A DNA stretch of 64,000 nucleotides from Paludibacter sp963678465 (GCA_963678465.1 OY782858.1:2294001-2358000); one strand, 5' to 3'; shown: positions 1-9,187, numbered from the stretch's first letter. Made by a program: numbers and translations. The notes: a model not told the origin generated them from the sequence alone.

Positions 1-968
1 AGATCTTTTAATTCTGAAATACCCAACCCACTCACCGACGAAATAAATACTGTCTGAATATCTTCAGGAAGCATGCTTTTCATCTCTCCCATCATTTGCT
101 CATCAAGCATATCACATTTGGAAATAGCAAGAATACGCTGCTTATCAACCAATTCCGGATTATACTGTTTCAATTCGTTCAACAAAACATTAAACTCATT
201 TTGAATATCATTGCTATCGGCTGGCACCATGAAAAGCAAAATAGAATTTCGTTCGATGTGGCGCAAAAAACGTAATCCCAATCCACGACCCTCAGCAGCG
301 CCTTCAATAATCCCCGGAATATCGGCCATAACGAATGACTTATTATCACGATAAGGAACGATTCCCAGATTAGGTACTAAAGTGGTAAATGGATAATCGG
401 CAATTTCGGGTTTGGCCGCCGAAACAACCGAGAGCAAAGTTGACTTTCCGGCATTTGGAAAACCAACCAGACCTACATCAGCCAAAACTTTTAATTGCAG
501 AATTACAGTTCTTTCAATGGAAGGTTCTCCGGGCTGAGCAAAACGCGGCGTTTGGTTCGTTGCCGAACGGAAATGCCAGTTACCCTGCCCTCCGCGTCCA
601 CCTTTTACAAGCACCACTTCTTCTCCATCATTCGTTATATCACATATAAATTCTCCGGTTTCGGCATCATAAACTACAGTACCACATGGCACTTCAATCG
701 TCTTATCCTCACCTTCTTTCCCGAAACTGCGACTCAGGCTACCTCCTTCGCCATCTCCCGCATGAATATGTCGGGCATATTTAAGGTGAATCAAAGTCCA
801 ATGGTCTTTGCTACCACGCAAAATGACATGACCTCCACGTCCACCATCACCACCATCAGGGCCACCTTTCTGAGTTAGTTTATCGCGGTACAAATGTTTA
901 GAGCCCGCACCACCTTTACCTGAGCGACAAAATATTTTTACGTAGTCAACAAAGTTTGAACTTGCCAT
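1..968 (-). CDS. obg: GTPase Obg (CgtA), 3' end cut by window edge
   Basis: Leftward gene whose start codon is at 966-968; the frame stays open to base 1, giving about 322 residues. Translation shows the glycine-rich Obg fold (repeated GG motifs, first ~160 residues) and then a G domain with a P-loop reading GFPNAGKST and a switch region reading ADIPGIIEGA. Obg is a ribosome-associated GTPase needed for 50S maturation and growth control. Family members are about 385-390 residues in Bacteroidetes, so roughly 65 C-terminal residues lie outside the window. It follows adk and hpt on the same strand, a common Bacteroidales order, but a hairpin lies between it and adk. Identification is secure; only the C-terminus is unseen. 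Confidence 0.95.
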   Translation of the reverse strand, partial: MASSNFVDYVKIFCRSGKGGAGSKHLYRDKLTQKGGPDGGDGGRGGHVILRGSKDHWTLIHLKYARHIHAGDGEGGSLSRSFGKEGEDKTIEVPCGTVVYDAETGEFICDITNDGEEVVLVKGGRGGQGNWHFRSATNQTPRFAQPGEPSIERTVILQLKVLADVGLVGFPNAGKSTLLSVVSAAKPEIADYPFTTLVPNLGIVPYRDNKSFVMADIPGIIEGAAEGRGLGLRFLRHIERNSILLFMVPADSNDIQNEFNVLLNELKQYNPELVDKQRILAISKCDMLDEQMMGEMKSMLPEDIQTVFISSVSGLGISELKD

Positions 969-1036
969 ATTATATTATTATTTTTTTCAATCGGTTAGTA
1001 ATCTACAAATAATTTCCTATGTATTAGATACAACAA

Positions 1037-1071
1037 ACACATCGGTAAAAAGTCCCGATGTGTTTTTTTTT
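1037..1071. terminator. Hairpin terminator between adk and obg
   Basis: A 9-bp perfect stem (ACACATCGG at 1037-1045 with its complement at 1055-1063) is followed on the + strand by about nine T. On the - strand, the direction of adk and obg, the run after the stem is only TTTGTTG. It may partly terminate adk transcripts and leave obg with its own promoter. Direction is uncertain. Confidence 0.5.
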
Positions 1072-1092
1072 CTACGTCGGGCAAAATAGTTT

Positions 1093-1668
1093 CTATTTTT
1101 TCGATTCAAGTTCTGCAGAAATTCTTTCGAAAATCTCATCTACAGATCCCATCCCATCAATCGCCGAGTACTTTCCAATACTTTTATAGTAATCGCTTAC
1201 CGGAGCTGTTTTGAGCCGATAAACTTCAAGACGTTTTTTTATGGTTTCGAGGTTATCATCACTCCGTCCCGATGTTTCGCCACGTTTAAGCAAGCGACTA
1301 ATCAGTTCTCGGTTCTCAACCTGTAAATCGAGCAAAACCGTCGTCTCCCGGCCTCTTTTATTCAACATCTCCTCCAAAGCTTCTGCCTGAGCAAGCGTAC
1401 GCGGGAATCCATCTAAAATAATTCCTTCATTATTGTCATCTTCTGCATCAATTGCCTGAACCAATACATCGATAATCATTTGATCAGGAACCAGATTTCC
1501 CTTCGAGATATAAGCATCGGCCAACATCCCAAGTTCGGTTTTATTATAAATTTCATGGCGTAACAAATCGCCTGTTGAAAGATGTTTTAACTTATACTTT
1601 TCAACAATCATAGCACTTTGTGTTCCTTTTCCACATCCGGGAGCACCGCAAATAATAACATTCAACAT
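1093..1668 (-). CDS. adk: Adenylate kinase
   Basis: 191 residues, the usual length for Bacteroidetes adenylate kinase. The P-loop reads GAPGCGKGTQ at residues 8-17, the AMP-binding segment STGDLLRHE follows at about 32-40, and LDGFPRT lies near residue 85. The LID is the short form without four zinc cysteines (RLLKRGETSGRSDD, about 126-139). It catalyses ATP + AMP = 2 ADP in the cytoplasm. hpt lies 68 bp upstream on the same strand, so the two purine genes probably share a transcript; a weak 8-bp hairpin sits in the gap. Start is the first ATG. No anomalies seen. Confidence 0.97.
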   Translation of the reverse strand: MLNVIICGAPGCGKGTQSAMIVEKYKLKHLSTGDLLRHEIYNKTELGMLADAYISKGNLVPDQMIIDVLVQAIDAEDDNNEGIILDGFPRTLAQAEALEEMLNKRGRETTVLLDLQVENRELISRLLKRGETSGRSDDNLETIKKRLEVYRLKTAPVSDYYKSIGKYSAIDGMGSVDEIFERISAELESKK

Positions 1669-1736
1669 TCTTTTTCAGACCTTTAAATTTTATAACAAAA
1701 TGTTCAGGAAAACTACCTCTGAACATCGAAAATATT

Positions 1737-2282
1737 TTATTCAGCAACTACAGTATAGATATCTTTTAAATTTCTACCGTATCCGTCATAATCCAAGCCA
1801 TATCCTACAATAAAATCGTTTGGAATTTTCATTGCCACATAATCAACATTTATGTCCTTTTGCAACGCATCGGGTTTTTGTAAAAATGTTGCAATGCGTA
1901 TATCACTTGCTCCTTTGGCTTTAAGCGAACTTAGTATCCGTCCCATTGTGATCCCTGTATCCACAATATCCTCAACTACCACCACATTCCTGCCCACTAC
2001 GCTCTCGTTCAGACCTATAATTTCCTTCACGGTGCCACTTGTGTAAAGTCCATCGTACGAAGATAGTTTTATAAACGTAATCTCGCAGGGAATGTTAATT
2101 GTTTTCATTAGGTCACCGGCAAACATAAATGCACCGTTCAACACACAAATAAATAGGGGGTTAGTCCCCTCTAAATCACGGTTGATTGCCAACCCTACCT
2201 CTTTAACTGCTTTTAAAATTTCTTCCTCTGGAATTGACAATGCAAATTCTTTATCTTTTATCTGTATATTGGGCATAAACAT
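1737..2282 (-). CDS. hpt: Hypoxanthine phosphoribosyltransferase
   Basis: 181 residues. The PRPP-binding signature of type I phosphoribosyltransferases is clear: four valines then EDIVDTGITM at about residues 100-113. The family's C-terminal aromatic segment (IVGYGLDYDGYGRN) is also present. It salvages hypoxanthine and guanine to IMP and GMP. The first ATG gives an MFMPNIQIKD start; the second ATG, at 2276, matches Bacteroides relatives better (M-x-x-IQIKD), so two residues may be extra. A sigma-ABfr-like promoter lies 49-79 bp upstream. First gene of the hpt-adk-(obg) run. Confidence 0.96.
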   Translation of the reverse strand: MFMPNIQIKDKEFALSIPEEEILKAVKEVGLAINRDLEGTNPLFICVLNGAFMFAGDLMKTINIPCEITFIKLSSYDGLYTSGTVKEIIGLNESVVGRNVVVVEDIVDTGITMGRILSSLKAKGASDIRIATFLQKPDALQKDINVDYVAMKIPNDFIVGYGLDYDGYGRNLKDIYTVVAE

Positions 2283-2330
2283 TAAATCTATAAACTAAAA
2301 ATATTAGGGCAATATCTAAAAAATTTTCGG

Positions 2331-2361
2331 CAAAAGTACTAAAAAACATTGGTACGCGAAA
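2331..2361 (-). promoter_or_regulatory. Candidate promoter of hpt
   Basis: On the - strand TTTC at 2361-2358, then 19 bp, then TACTTTTG at 2338-2331. This fits the Bacteroidetes -33/-7 pattern TTTG-N19-TAnnTTTG with one mismatch in the -33 box. Transcription would begin near 2324, leaving a leader of about 40 nt. Confidence 0.5.
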
Positions 2362-2586
2362 GGAATTCCAAGGTTTATCCACCTAAAATAAAATAATGTA
2401 ACGAAGGAAAGGAAGCTAAGAAACAATTTAACCAGAAAAGAAAAAAGAATACTGATTTTTAGAAGCAACTCTAAAAAGGAAAGGACAACTGTAAGACTAC
2501 TAAAATCATAAAAACTGAAAGTATCCAAAAAAAACTCGCTTAAAAGCCTTTTAGCTCAACAATAGAAAGGCAACTCTATAAGGACG

Positions 2587-2628
2587 TAAAAATTCAAACC
2601 ACGCCCAAAGTATCAGGAGCATGGTTTG
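2587..2628 (-). terminator. Terminator of prmA
   Basis: Inverted repeat CAAACCACGC (2595-2604) with GCATGGTTTG (2619-2628), 10 bp with one wobble. On the - strand it is followed by five T. It lies about 30 bp past the prmA stop codon. Confidence 0.65.
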
Positions 2629-2658
2629 AAAAAATGCACAAAAAATAAAGGGAAGTTG

Positions 2659-3498
2659 CTATTTTTTAGTCGTTTTCACGGCTACCCAGTTGTTCTTCTT
2701 TGTAAAGTCGTTCAGCTGAAGATTATGATTAAAAGCCTCGGCCTCGATCAAGTGAATATCTTCTTCATAAAAGCCACTCATATACAGTTCGCCTCCCGAA
2801 GGAAGACAGGCCGCATATTTTGCCATGTCAGCAAGCAATATATTCCGATTGATATTGGCAAGGATTATATCAAACTGCATATCTTTTAACAACTCAGCAC
2901 CACCAAGCAGCACCTCAATATTCTCAACTCTGTTAAGCGCAATATTTTCGATTGAGTTTTCCACACACCAGGTATCAATGTCGATGGCCACAATTTTTTT
3001 CGCACCGCGTTGGGATGCCAAAATAGCAAGCACCGAAGTACCGCATCCCATATCAAGCACAGTCTTTCCCTCAAGTTCAATTTTAAGCAATTCACCAATC
3101 ATCAGACTCGTAGTTTCATGATGCCCTGTACCGAAAGACATTTTCGGGTCAATCACTATATCGTATTTTGCAGCCGGAATATTTTTATGAAACGAACTAT
3201 GGATAACACACTCATTGCCAATGACTATAGGTTCAAAGTAATGCTTTTCCCATTCTTCGTTCCAATTTTTCGTTTCAATTGGCGTAACCACATATTGAAT
3301 ATTCGCTTCGAAAGCAAAATCAGCCAACAGTTCTTTAAGCTTCACTTCGTCAAACTGTGCAGACGACACATAAGCCTCCATACCTGTTTCGGTAAAAACA
3401 AAACTATCGAAATTAATATTGCCCAAATCAGCAGCCAATATATCGCAAATGTATTCTTCTGCAGGTTCAATTGTAAATGCAACTTGAATAAAATCCAT
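2659..3498 (-). CDS. prmA: Ribosomal protein L11 methyltransferase
   Basis: 279 residues from the ATG at 3498. A longer open frame begins at 3621, but its extra 41 residues are unlike the family, and a good promoter lies at 3534-3564, inside that extension, so the MDFIQVAF start is preferred. The SAM-binding motif LDMGCGTSVLAILA is at about residues 150-163, followed by VAIDID; ANINRNIL is the family's counterpart of the NPPY-type motif. The enzyme trimethylates ribosomal protein L11. It is a single gene with its own promoter and terminator. Confidence 0.95.
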   Translation of the reverse strand: MDFIQVAFTIEPAEEYICDILAADLGNINFDSFVFTETGMEAYVSSAQFDEVKLKELLADFAFEANIQYVVTPIETKNWNEEWEKHYFEPIVIGNECVIHSSFHKNIPAAKYDIVIDPKMSFGTGHHETTSLMIGELLKIELEGKTVLDMGCGTSVLAILASQRGAKKIVAIDIDTWCVENSIENIALNRVENIEVLLGGAELLKDMQFDIILANINRNILLADMAKYAACLPSGGELYMSGFYEEDIHLIEAEAFNHNLQLNDFTKKNNWVAVKTTKK

Positions 3499-3533
3499 AT
3501 TATTTGAGTTAATTGTTATTTTAAGGATGAATG

Positions 3534-3564
3534 TAAAAGTAATAATAATTTTTAAATCCCCAAA
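3534..3564 (-). promoter_or_regulatory. Candidate promoter of prmA
   Basis: On the - strand TTTG (3564-3561), exactly 19 bp, then TACTTTTA (3541-3534). Seven of eight -7 positions agree with TAnnTTTG. It decides the start of prmA at 3498 rather than 3621. Confidence 0.6.
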
Positions 3565-3729
3565 CCTTTCATCTTTACATACTGTTTTTTTGTTAGCTTT
3601 GCATAGAAACCAGTAAAACACATAATATTTCTATCAACCCTTAAATACATCACTCAAAAACAAGTCAAATGGCATGATTTTTGATATATTTCACAACAAA
3701 ACACCACTTAAAATAGAGGAGGTAATTAT

Positions 3730-5211
3730 ATGAAAACAAAGTATTTATTTCTGCTTTTTGCCCTGATTATCACTGCGGGTGCATTTGCACAGCAAGCAGA
3801 TATCATAGATGATGTCTACTTTAAACCAAGCAATAAGGTCATTGCCCCAAAAGTAAACACTTCTGAAAAAGCAAAATACAAAAACGGAGCTAAAGAAATT
3901 ATATTTATCGACCGCGACAGCATCGATATTGCAGTTTCCGACTCTGCATACTTATTGGCTCAGGCCAATGACAGCACCGAATATATCGATGACAATAAAG
4001 ATGGCTATTATTTAAATGAATTCAACGGATCAACATCCGACCTAGAATATGCCGAACGCATTCGTCGTTTTCACAATCCAAAATATACGGTTTTCGTAGG
4101 CGATCCAAACTATTCAGACATTTACTTTCTGAATAACTCTGATTGGAACGTTTACATTGATGATTCGTACGCCTACGTCACACCTACATGGACTAATCCA
4201 TACTGGTTCGACTATATGTATCGTCCGTTCAGTTACAACAATTGGCGGTGGGGAAACTATTCGTATTCTCCCTATTCTTATTATGGTGGATGGGGTTATA
4301 ATTCATGGGGATACAATTCGTGGTACAGCCCGTACTACAGCAGCTGGGGATATCCGTATTATGGATATTACGGATACAACGATTACGGCTGGGGATATCC
4401 ACATTACGGATACGGTAATTATTGGGGAGGAAACTATAACGGTTCTGTTTACAAGGACCGTAATAACCCTATGACCAACGATGCAAACAGAAGAGCTGCA
4501 GGGAACTCCAGAGCTGGTGCAACAGGTAGTCGCAGAATGGAAGCTATCACCATAGGAGGTAGTAGAAACGCCACGACCAACCGAAACACTTACACTGCAT
4601 TAAGTAGTGGTAGTTCAAGAAATGGCGCGAGCATAAATAGCTCAAGATCTGCCGTTTCGACGGCTAGTAGTTTCAGAAATTCGGGTTCGGCAGTCAACAG
4701 CAACCAAACCAACAGAAATTCAACCCGGAGCGAAGGAATAACAACCAACAGAAACAGCCGATACGCTACAGGAAGCAGCACCGGAAACATAACTAACAGA
4801 ACACCGAATAGTAGCTCGACTACCGAACGTGGCTCTTACGATCAGAACAGCCGTTCGACTTACAGCAGCGGGAATGTATCTTCGCCAAGAACCTCGTCAG
4901 AAGGAACGAGAGTTACAACCCGTCCGACAAATTCGTCAGGCAGGTCAAGCAGCTACTCAACCGGCAGATCGACTACACCGCGTTCGAACTATTCCACAGG
5001 TACACCGACCAGATCGAGTTCTCAACCTAGCAGCTCATATTCAAGCAGTTCCAATAGCAGATCTTCTAGCTCATCCAATTCGAGTAGTTCGAACTCCTCT
5101 TATTCAAACAGCTCAAGCTCATCATCTTCGTACTCTGGAAGTAGCAGCAGTAGTGGTGGCAGCAGTAGTTCAAGAAGCTCGGGTGGAAGTTCGGGCGGTG
5201 GACGCAGATAA
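3730..5211 (+). CDS. Secreted low-complexity protein, Tyr/Trp/Gly-rich then Ser/Arg-rich
   Basis: 493 residues with a clear signal peptide (cleavage probably after AGAFA, residue 20). Residues 21-130 look like a folded acidic region. About 130-245 consist of Tyr-, Trp-, Gly- and Asn-rich near-repeats (variants of GWGYNSW and YPYYGYYGY). About 250-493 are a Ser/Thr/Arg/Asn-rich tail ending in polyserine and GGGRR, probably disordered. I do not recognise a catalytic domain. A purine-rich GAGGAGG sits about 9 bp before the ATG, unusual in a group that seldom relies on Shine-Dalgarno sites. A FadL-like barrel gene follows after 46 bp, so the two are probably co-transcribed. A cell-surface or matrix role is inference. 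Confidence 0.8.
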   Translation: MKTKYLFLLFALIITAGAFAQQADIIDDVYFKPSNKVIAPKVNTSEKAKYKNGAKEIIFIDRDSIDIAVSDSAYLLAQANDSTEYIDDNKDGYYLNEFNGSTSDLEYAERIRRFHNPKYTVFVGDPNYSDIYFLNNSDWNVYIDDSYAYVTPTWTNPYWFDYMYRPFSYNNWRWGNYSYSPYSYYGGWGYNSWGYNSWYSPYYSSWGYPYYGYYGYNDYGWGYPHYGYGNYWGGNYNGSVYKDRNNPMTNDANRRAAGNSRAGATGSRRMEAITIGGSRNATTNRNTYTALSSGSSRNGASINSSRSAVSTASSFRNSGSAVNSNQTNRNSTRSEGITTNRNSRYATGSSTGNITNRTPNSSSTTERGSYDQNSRSTYSSGNVSSPRTSSEGTRVTTRPTNSSGRSSSYSTGRSTTPRSNYSTGTPTRSSSQPSSSYSSSSNSRSSSSSNSSSSNSSYSNSSSSSSSYSGSSSSSGGSSSSRSSGGSSGGGRR

Positions 5212-5257
5212 TTTGAACGGAATAACAAAAGAATCTTTACATTAAAAAGTCTACAAT

Positions 5258-6826
5258 ATGAAACGTACAATATTGGTATTGTCATTGACAGCATTCAGCA
5301 CCATTATATTTTCTCAAAATCTTTTTGATGCTTTGAAGATGGCCGAAAACGACATCTCAGGCACGGCCCGGTATTCATCAATGGCAGGAGCTTTCGGCGC
5401 TTTGGGAGGAGATGCATCAGCAATTAAAGACAATCCTGCCGGGCTGGGCATTTTTCGCAAATCAGAGCTTACATACACAGGTGATTGGCTTTTGCAAAAC
5501 GCAAAATCGACATGGAATGGCACGCCATCTAAAGACAATAGAAACAAGTTAGGAGCAAATAATTTTGCCTTTGTAATTGCCGCACCTAGCTGGAGAAGCA
5601 AAAGTGGTTATAGCGGCTTATTGAGTTCAAATTTTTCATTTTCATACAACAAACTCAAAAACTTCAACCGCAACATAAGCGTCAATAGCAATGCTGTCAA
5701 TTCATCAATGACAGATTATTTTGCATATTTTACCGGAAATTTAAGCAACGATGATTTGGAATGGGACAATTATCCACGACAGGGATACAGCTCTGCTTTC
5801 GATAACGAAAACCTGCCATGGATGTCTGTTATGGCTCATTTTAGCAGACTTATTTCTCCTTACACCAACACATCGGGTAAAACAGAATGGGAATCATTCC
5901 TCGACGGAGGTGAGCAAGTAACTCCATCTTATAGCCTACAGGAAGAAGGAAGCATCGACGAGTATTCTTTTGGTTGGTCAGGAAATTTCAGCAACAGAAT
6001 TTTCGTGGGAGCTACACTGAATTTTCAATCGATTAATTATCGTGCAGAAAGTCAATACTATGAAGATTTTGCAAAGGGAGGTGGAATGGCACTCTACAAC
6101 ACACTTATTACTAACGGAGGTGGTTTCAATCTAAATGTCGGCGCAATTGTAGTTCCTGTTGATTTTATAAGAATTGGTATAGCCTTTCACACCCCGACTT
6201 TTTACTCGATGAAAAGCACCAATTATTCCACACTCGATGTTAACTTCAATCCACAAGATAATGGCAGCGTGGAATCACCCGAGTTTTATAATAAATATGA
6301 TTTACGAACTCCGCTTCAACTCAACCTGAGTGCAGCATTCATTGGCACCAAAGGAATCATTAGCGCCGAATATGTATTCAGCAATTATCGCAACATGAAG
6401 CTTTTTGATGAGTACGGAAATTCAGAAAATTACGGCTATGACAATGGCGACATAAACACGATGCTTAACAATGCGCGAACGATTAAATTAGGTGGCGAAT
6501 ACAAAGTCACAAATAATTTCGCGCTTCGCGCAGGCTATGCCAACCAAAGCAATATAGCCCAAACAGATGCAACGAAATGGTTGGGAGCAACATCAGCAAG
6601 AACCGATCCCGAATTTTTCCTGCACAATAGGACTGATTATTTAACTTTGGGGTTGGGCTACAGAGAAGCCGGATGGTATGTTGATTTAGCATATACCAAT
6701 AAATTAACCGACGAAAGCTATTATGCATTCAATTCTACAGATATGTATGATACTTTTAAAACCACTCCAGCTAACGTAAAAACATCGACCAATCATTTAG
6801 TCGCCACTATAGGATTAAGATTCTGA
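5258..6826 (+). CDS. FadL/OmpP1-like outer-membrane barrel protein
   Basis: 522 residues with a signal peptide (cleavage near TIIFSQN, residue 20) and a C-terminus ending in an aromatic residue (ATIGLRF) typical of beta-barrels. The N-terminal mature segment, with ARYSSMAGAFGALGGD and IKDNPAGLG, is the signature of the OMPP1/FadL/TodX family as found in Bacteroidetes, where such proteins are often annotated as hydrophobic-compound or hemin transporters. The rest is alternating-hydrophobic strand sequence rich in Asn, Tyr and Ser. It lies 46 bp after the secreted low-complexity gene and ends at a strong terminator. The substrate cannot be read from sequence. Confidence 0.8.
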   Translation: MKRTILVLSLTAFSTIIFSQNLFDALKMAENDISGTARYSSMAGAFGALGGDASAIKDNPAGLGIFRKSELTYTGDWLLQNAKSTWNGTPSKDNRNKLGANNFAFVIAAPSWRSKSGYSGLLSSNFSFSYNKLKNFNRNISVNSNAVNSSMTDYFAYFTGNLSNDDLEWDNYPRQGYSSAFDNENLPWMSVMAHFSRLISPYTNTSGKTEWESFLDGGEQVTPSYSLQEEGSIDEYSFGWSGNFSNRIFVGATLNFQSINYRAESQYYEDFAKGGGMALYNTLITNGGGFNLNVGAIVVPVDFIRIGIAFHTPTFYSMKSTNYSTLDVNFNPQDNGSVESPEFYNKYDLRTPLQLNLSAAFIGTKGIISAEYVFSNYRNMKLFDEYGNSENYGYDNGDINTMLNNARTIKLGGEYKVTNNFALRAGYANQSNIAQTDATKWLGATSARTDPEFFLHNRTDYLTLGLGYREAGWYVDLAYTNKLTDESYYAFNSTDMYDTFKTTPANVKTSTNHLVATIGLRF

Positions 6827-6852
6827 CGAACAATCAAACTTAGATATTTCAC

Positions 6853-6894
6853 AAAGAAGAGGATAAGCCACAAAACTTATCCTCTTCTTTTAAG
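6853..6894 (+). terminator. Terminator of the secreted protein / FadL-like operon
   Basis: A perfect 15-bp stem (AAAGAAGAGGATAAG at 6853-6867 with its complement at 6876-6890), an 8-base loop and a following T-rich run. Confidence 0.85.
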
Positions 6895-7108
6895 CATTAC
6901 TCCCGCAACTGAACAACATTTCCGTTATTCTATCTCCAACGAAACAAACCCTACATTAACCACTTTTTATATTTAAAAAAGCAAGAAAGAATACTAAAAA
7001 ATCGTGATTGCAAAACAGAAAACCTTCACAACCAGGGCTTTCTCGCAAGAAACCGTACTTGATTTTTTTCAACAAACTCACTTCATCACAACATTTGTAC
7101 TTCTGCAT

Positions 7109-7140
7109 AAAAAAAGCCACCCAATAATTGGATGGCTTTT
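7109..7140 (-). terminator. Terminator of the first SusCD operon
   Basis: On the - strand, AAAAGCCATCC, a short loop and GGGTGGCTTTTTTT: stem of about 10 bp followed by seven T. It is 23 bp past the last gene of the operon. Confidence 0.85.
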
Positions 7141-7162
7141 CTAAATTAAAGCTCATTAGGGC

Positions 7163-7681
7163 TTAAGGCTCATCTTCAGCCCAACCTGTACGGCGGTAAC
7201 CCTCAGCTGTATATACCTTACCTGGTTTACGAGAATCTTCTATTTTGAAAGTAATCTTATCAGATTTGTATCCAGAATTAGTATCCCAACCATCAGTAAT
7301 TACTTTTCCTTCGGTAATCGTAACAGTACCCACCGAAGCTCCTGCAGCTAACACAGTATTAGTTCCTCCTGAAACACTGAATGTTTTTTCAGGAACGTTA
7401 CACGCTGCTTTCACTGTGAAAGCACCAACTAATGCATTACTTCCAGTCTTGCGAATCCACAAAGAGCTAGTCGAATTATCTGCTGTATTAGATATTGTAA
7501 CAGTAGAGAAGCTGCTTGTATCGGCTGCAACCTTAGCGTTAGGAGCTATAAATCTAACAATCCACTCAGCAGAAAGAGGGTATACAGGACCATATTCAAC
7601 TTCAGGATCCTTCAATGTCTCACAGCTGGAGAGAATAAAGACAATGCCTAATACTAACAATATTAATTTTTCTTTTTTCAT
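7163..7681 (-). CDS. Lipoprotein of a SusCD operon, Lipid_bd-like
   Basis: 172 residues with a type II signal peptide; the lipobox reads LSSC and the lipidated Cys is about residue 20. The mature part is a small beta-rich domain with WIVRF near its start and a C-terminus GYRRTGWAEDEP. That ending resembles the Bacteroidetes lipid-binding putative hydrolase family (Pfam Lipid_bd, PF12888); this is from memory and not certain. The acidic residues after the Cys fit export to the cell surface. It is the last gene of the operon, 25 bp after susD, in the place of SusE/F-type accessory lipoproteins. Ligand unknown. Confidence 0.7.
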   Translation of the reverse strand: MKKEKLILLVLGIVFILSSCETLKDPEVEYGPVYPLSAEWIVRFIAPNAKVAADTSSFSTVTISNTADNSTSSLWIRKTGSNALVGAFTVKAACNVPEKTFSVSGGTNTVLAAGASVGTVTITEGKVITDGWDTNSGYKSDKITFKIEDSRKPGKVYTAEGYRRTGWAEDEP

Positions 7682-7706
7682 ATTTTCTATTATTATTGAT
7701 TAATAA

Positions 7707-9167
7707 TTATTTGTGCCACCACATTTTAGTTTGCATTGGAATAGATACCGGTGCATTTGGATTATAGTCGGTCGATGATTTTGGATAAATCAAGCGCCTT
7801 GGATATTCACCTGTTGGCAAAACCGAATTGATTGCTGGAGCTAACTGCCCCACAACATAAGCTGCATTTTCAGAATTAACAGTTCCATACACAGGATATC
7901 CTGTACGGTTAATTTCAAGGAAAGAGTCCCATGCCTGGCTACGAACCGATGCAATCCACTTCTGACGCCAGATGCTCTCTAACATAGAATTTTGACTTGC
8001 CTCATCAAATGCATAAGCACCACCTGTAGCAATAAACGTTGTAGCATCTAATCCCCAACGATCAAAAGCCGCTGTCACACCAAGGTCATACATTTCTTTA
8101 GCTTTTACTTTATTAGCTGCACGTGCAAAACACTCAGCCTGAAGAAAGTAACTCTCAACTGCCGACATTAAATAAACAGCATCAGTAGCTCCAAGCATAG
8201 CTCTCGACGTTTTGGGCGTCCAAGAGCTACCCAGAGTATAACCTCCTTGTGGTAAACCGGTATAAAGACCCTGAGCTTTTTCAAAGTAAACACCAACACG
8301 TGGATCATTTTTTGAATTCAGATACTTTATAATCGTTGAACTTCCGCGCAAATTATTCGGAGTATTTAATTTTCTTCGGTCACTTTCATACAAAGGGTTA
8401 GAGTTGTTTTCCACATCTGCGAATTTATCAAATTTCACATCTGACTCCAACAAATCATTTTCAACTAATAATGCATTAATTGCCGTAGCATTTGCCGCGT
8501 AATTACGTAAAAGAATCTTTAACTTCAATGTTTTTGCAAACTTAACCCAAGTGTCAATATCTCCGTCCAGAAGCAAATCACTTTTCAATCTGCTATCAAC
8601 AACGAAACCATTTGCTTCTTTCGCTTCTTCTTCTTTGGCAATAGCGTCATCCAACATTTTAATAATACCTGCGTTTACAGTAGGACCTGAGTCATAAACC
8701 GGATTAACACCTACACCTTGCGTGGCCTGGCTGAATGGAATTTCACCATAAAAATCAACCAAAACATGGAATGAGAATGCTTTTAGTGTTTGAGCCATAA
8801 ACCAGAAGCCCCATTCTTTGTCCTTTGCTGATGCTTCTATTGAATTCTGTAAATCCGGAATAGCTCCTGAATAAAACAATGACCATGAACGTGTTATATA
8901 TGCACTACTGTTTGGCAAATTATAAGAATCGATACCCGTATATTGATTAGAACCAGTATGTTGAGCATAAAATTGCGACCAAACACTACCCAACAATTGT
9001 AAATCGCCACCTACTGCAGAGGTAACAAATACCTCAGCGGAAGAAAGTGATAAATCAGCAGAAGATGCCGTTGGGAAGTTTGGATTTTCATTAATATCAA
9101 GCATTTTATCACACGAAGTGGCGAATAATGCAACTGATAAAATACCAACTATAAATATTTTTTTCAT
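7707..9167 (-). CDS. SusD-like surface lipoprotein (first operon)
   Basis: 486 residues; lipobox FATSC with Cys about residue 19, followed by DKMLDINENPN, the hallmark start of the SusD/RagB group often assigned to SusD-like_2. The C-terminal part contains family segments such as WRQKWIAS and EYPRRLIYP. SusD proteins are outer-leaflet lipoproteins that form the lid over a SusC transporter and capture substrate. The start codon is 20 bp from the end of susC, which supports one transcript. No glycoside hydrolase, peptidase or sulfatase lies nearby, so the substrate class is unknown. Confidence 0.93.
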   Translation of the reverse strand: MKKIFIVGILSVALFATSCDKMLDINENPNFPTASSADLSLSSAEVFVTSAVGGDLQLLGSVWSQFYAQHTGSNQYTGIDSYNLPNSSAYITRSWSLFYSGAIPDLQNSIEASAKDKEWGFWFMAQTLKAFSFHVLVDFYGEIPFSQATQGVGVNPVYDSGPTVNAGIIKMLDDAIAKEEEAKEANGFVVDSRLKSDLLLDGDIDTWVKFAKTLKLKILLRNYAANATAINALLVENDLLESDVKFDKFADVENNSNPLYESDRRKLNTPNNLRGSSTIIKYLNSKNDPRVGVYFEKAQGLYTGLPQGGYTLGSSWTPKTSRAMLGATDAVYLMSAVESYFLQAECFARAANKVKAKEMYDLGVTAAFDRWGLDATTFIATGGAYAFDEASQNSMLESIWRQKWIASVRSQAWDSFLEINRTGYPVYGTVNSENAAYVVGQLAPAINSVLPTGEYPRRLIYPKSSTDYNPNAPVSIPMQTKMWWHK

Positions 9168-9187
9168 TGTGAATAATTTTTAATTGT

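Larger units (their letters stand above)
2283..2658. other. Intergenic region between hpt and prmA
   Basis: 376 bases without a credible gene. It holds the hpt promoter at the left and the prmA terminator at the right. A 70-codon leftward frame at 2316-2528 is Leu/Phe/Ser-rich, overlaps the hpt promoter and has no recognisable domain, so I do not call it. Confidence 0.6.
6827..7162. other. Convergent intergenic region
   Basis: 336 bases between two converging transcription units. It holds the terminators at 6853-6894 and 7109-7140 and about 215 bases of AT-rich sequence in which I see nothing. A 66-codon leftward frame at 6956-7156 runs through the second terminator and is rejected. Confidence 0.6.

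Noticed and set aside
2316..2528. 70-codon leftward frame between hpt and prmA
   Set aside because: Overlaps the hpt promoter and consists of low-complexity hydrophobic sequence.
4157..4474. 105-codon frame inside the secreted low-complexity protein gene
   Set aside because: Shadow frame created by the repetitive Tyr/Gly codons; the annotated frame has the signal peptide and the longer ORF.
6956..7156. 66-codon leftward frame after the FadL-like gene
   Set aside because: Runs through the terminator of the first SusCD operon, and has no motif.
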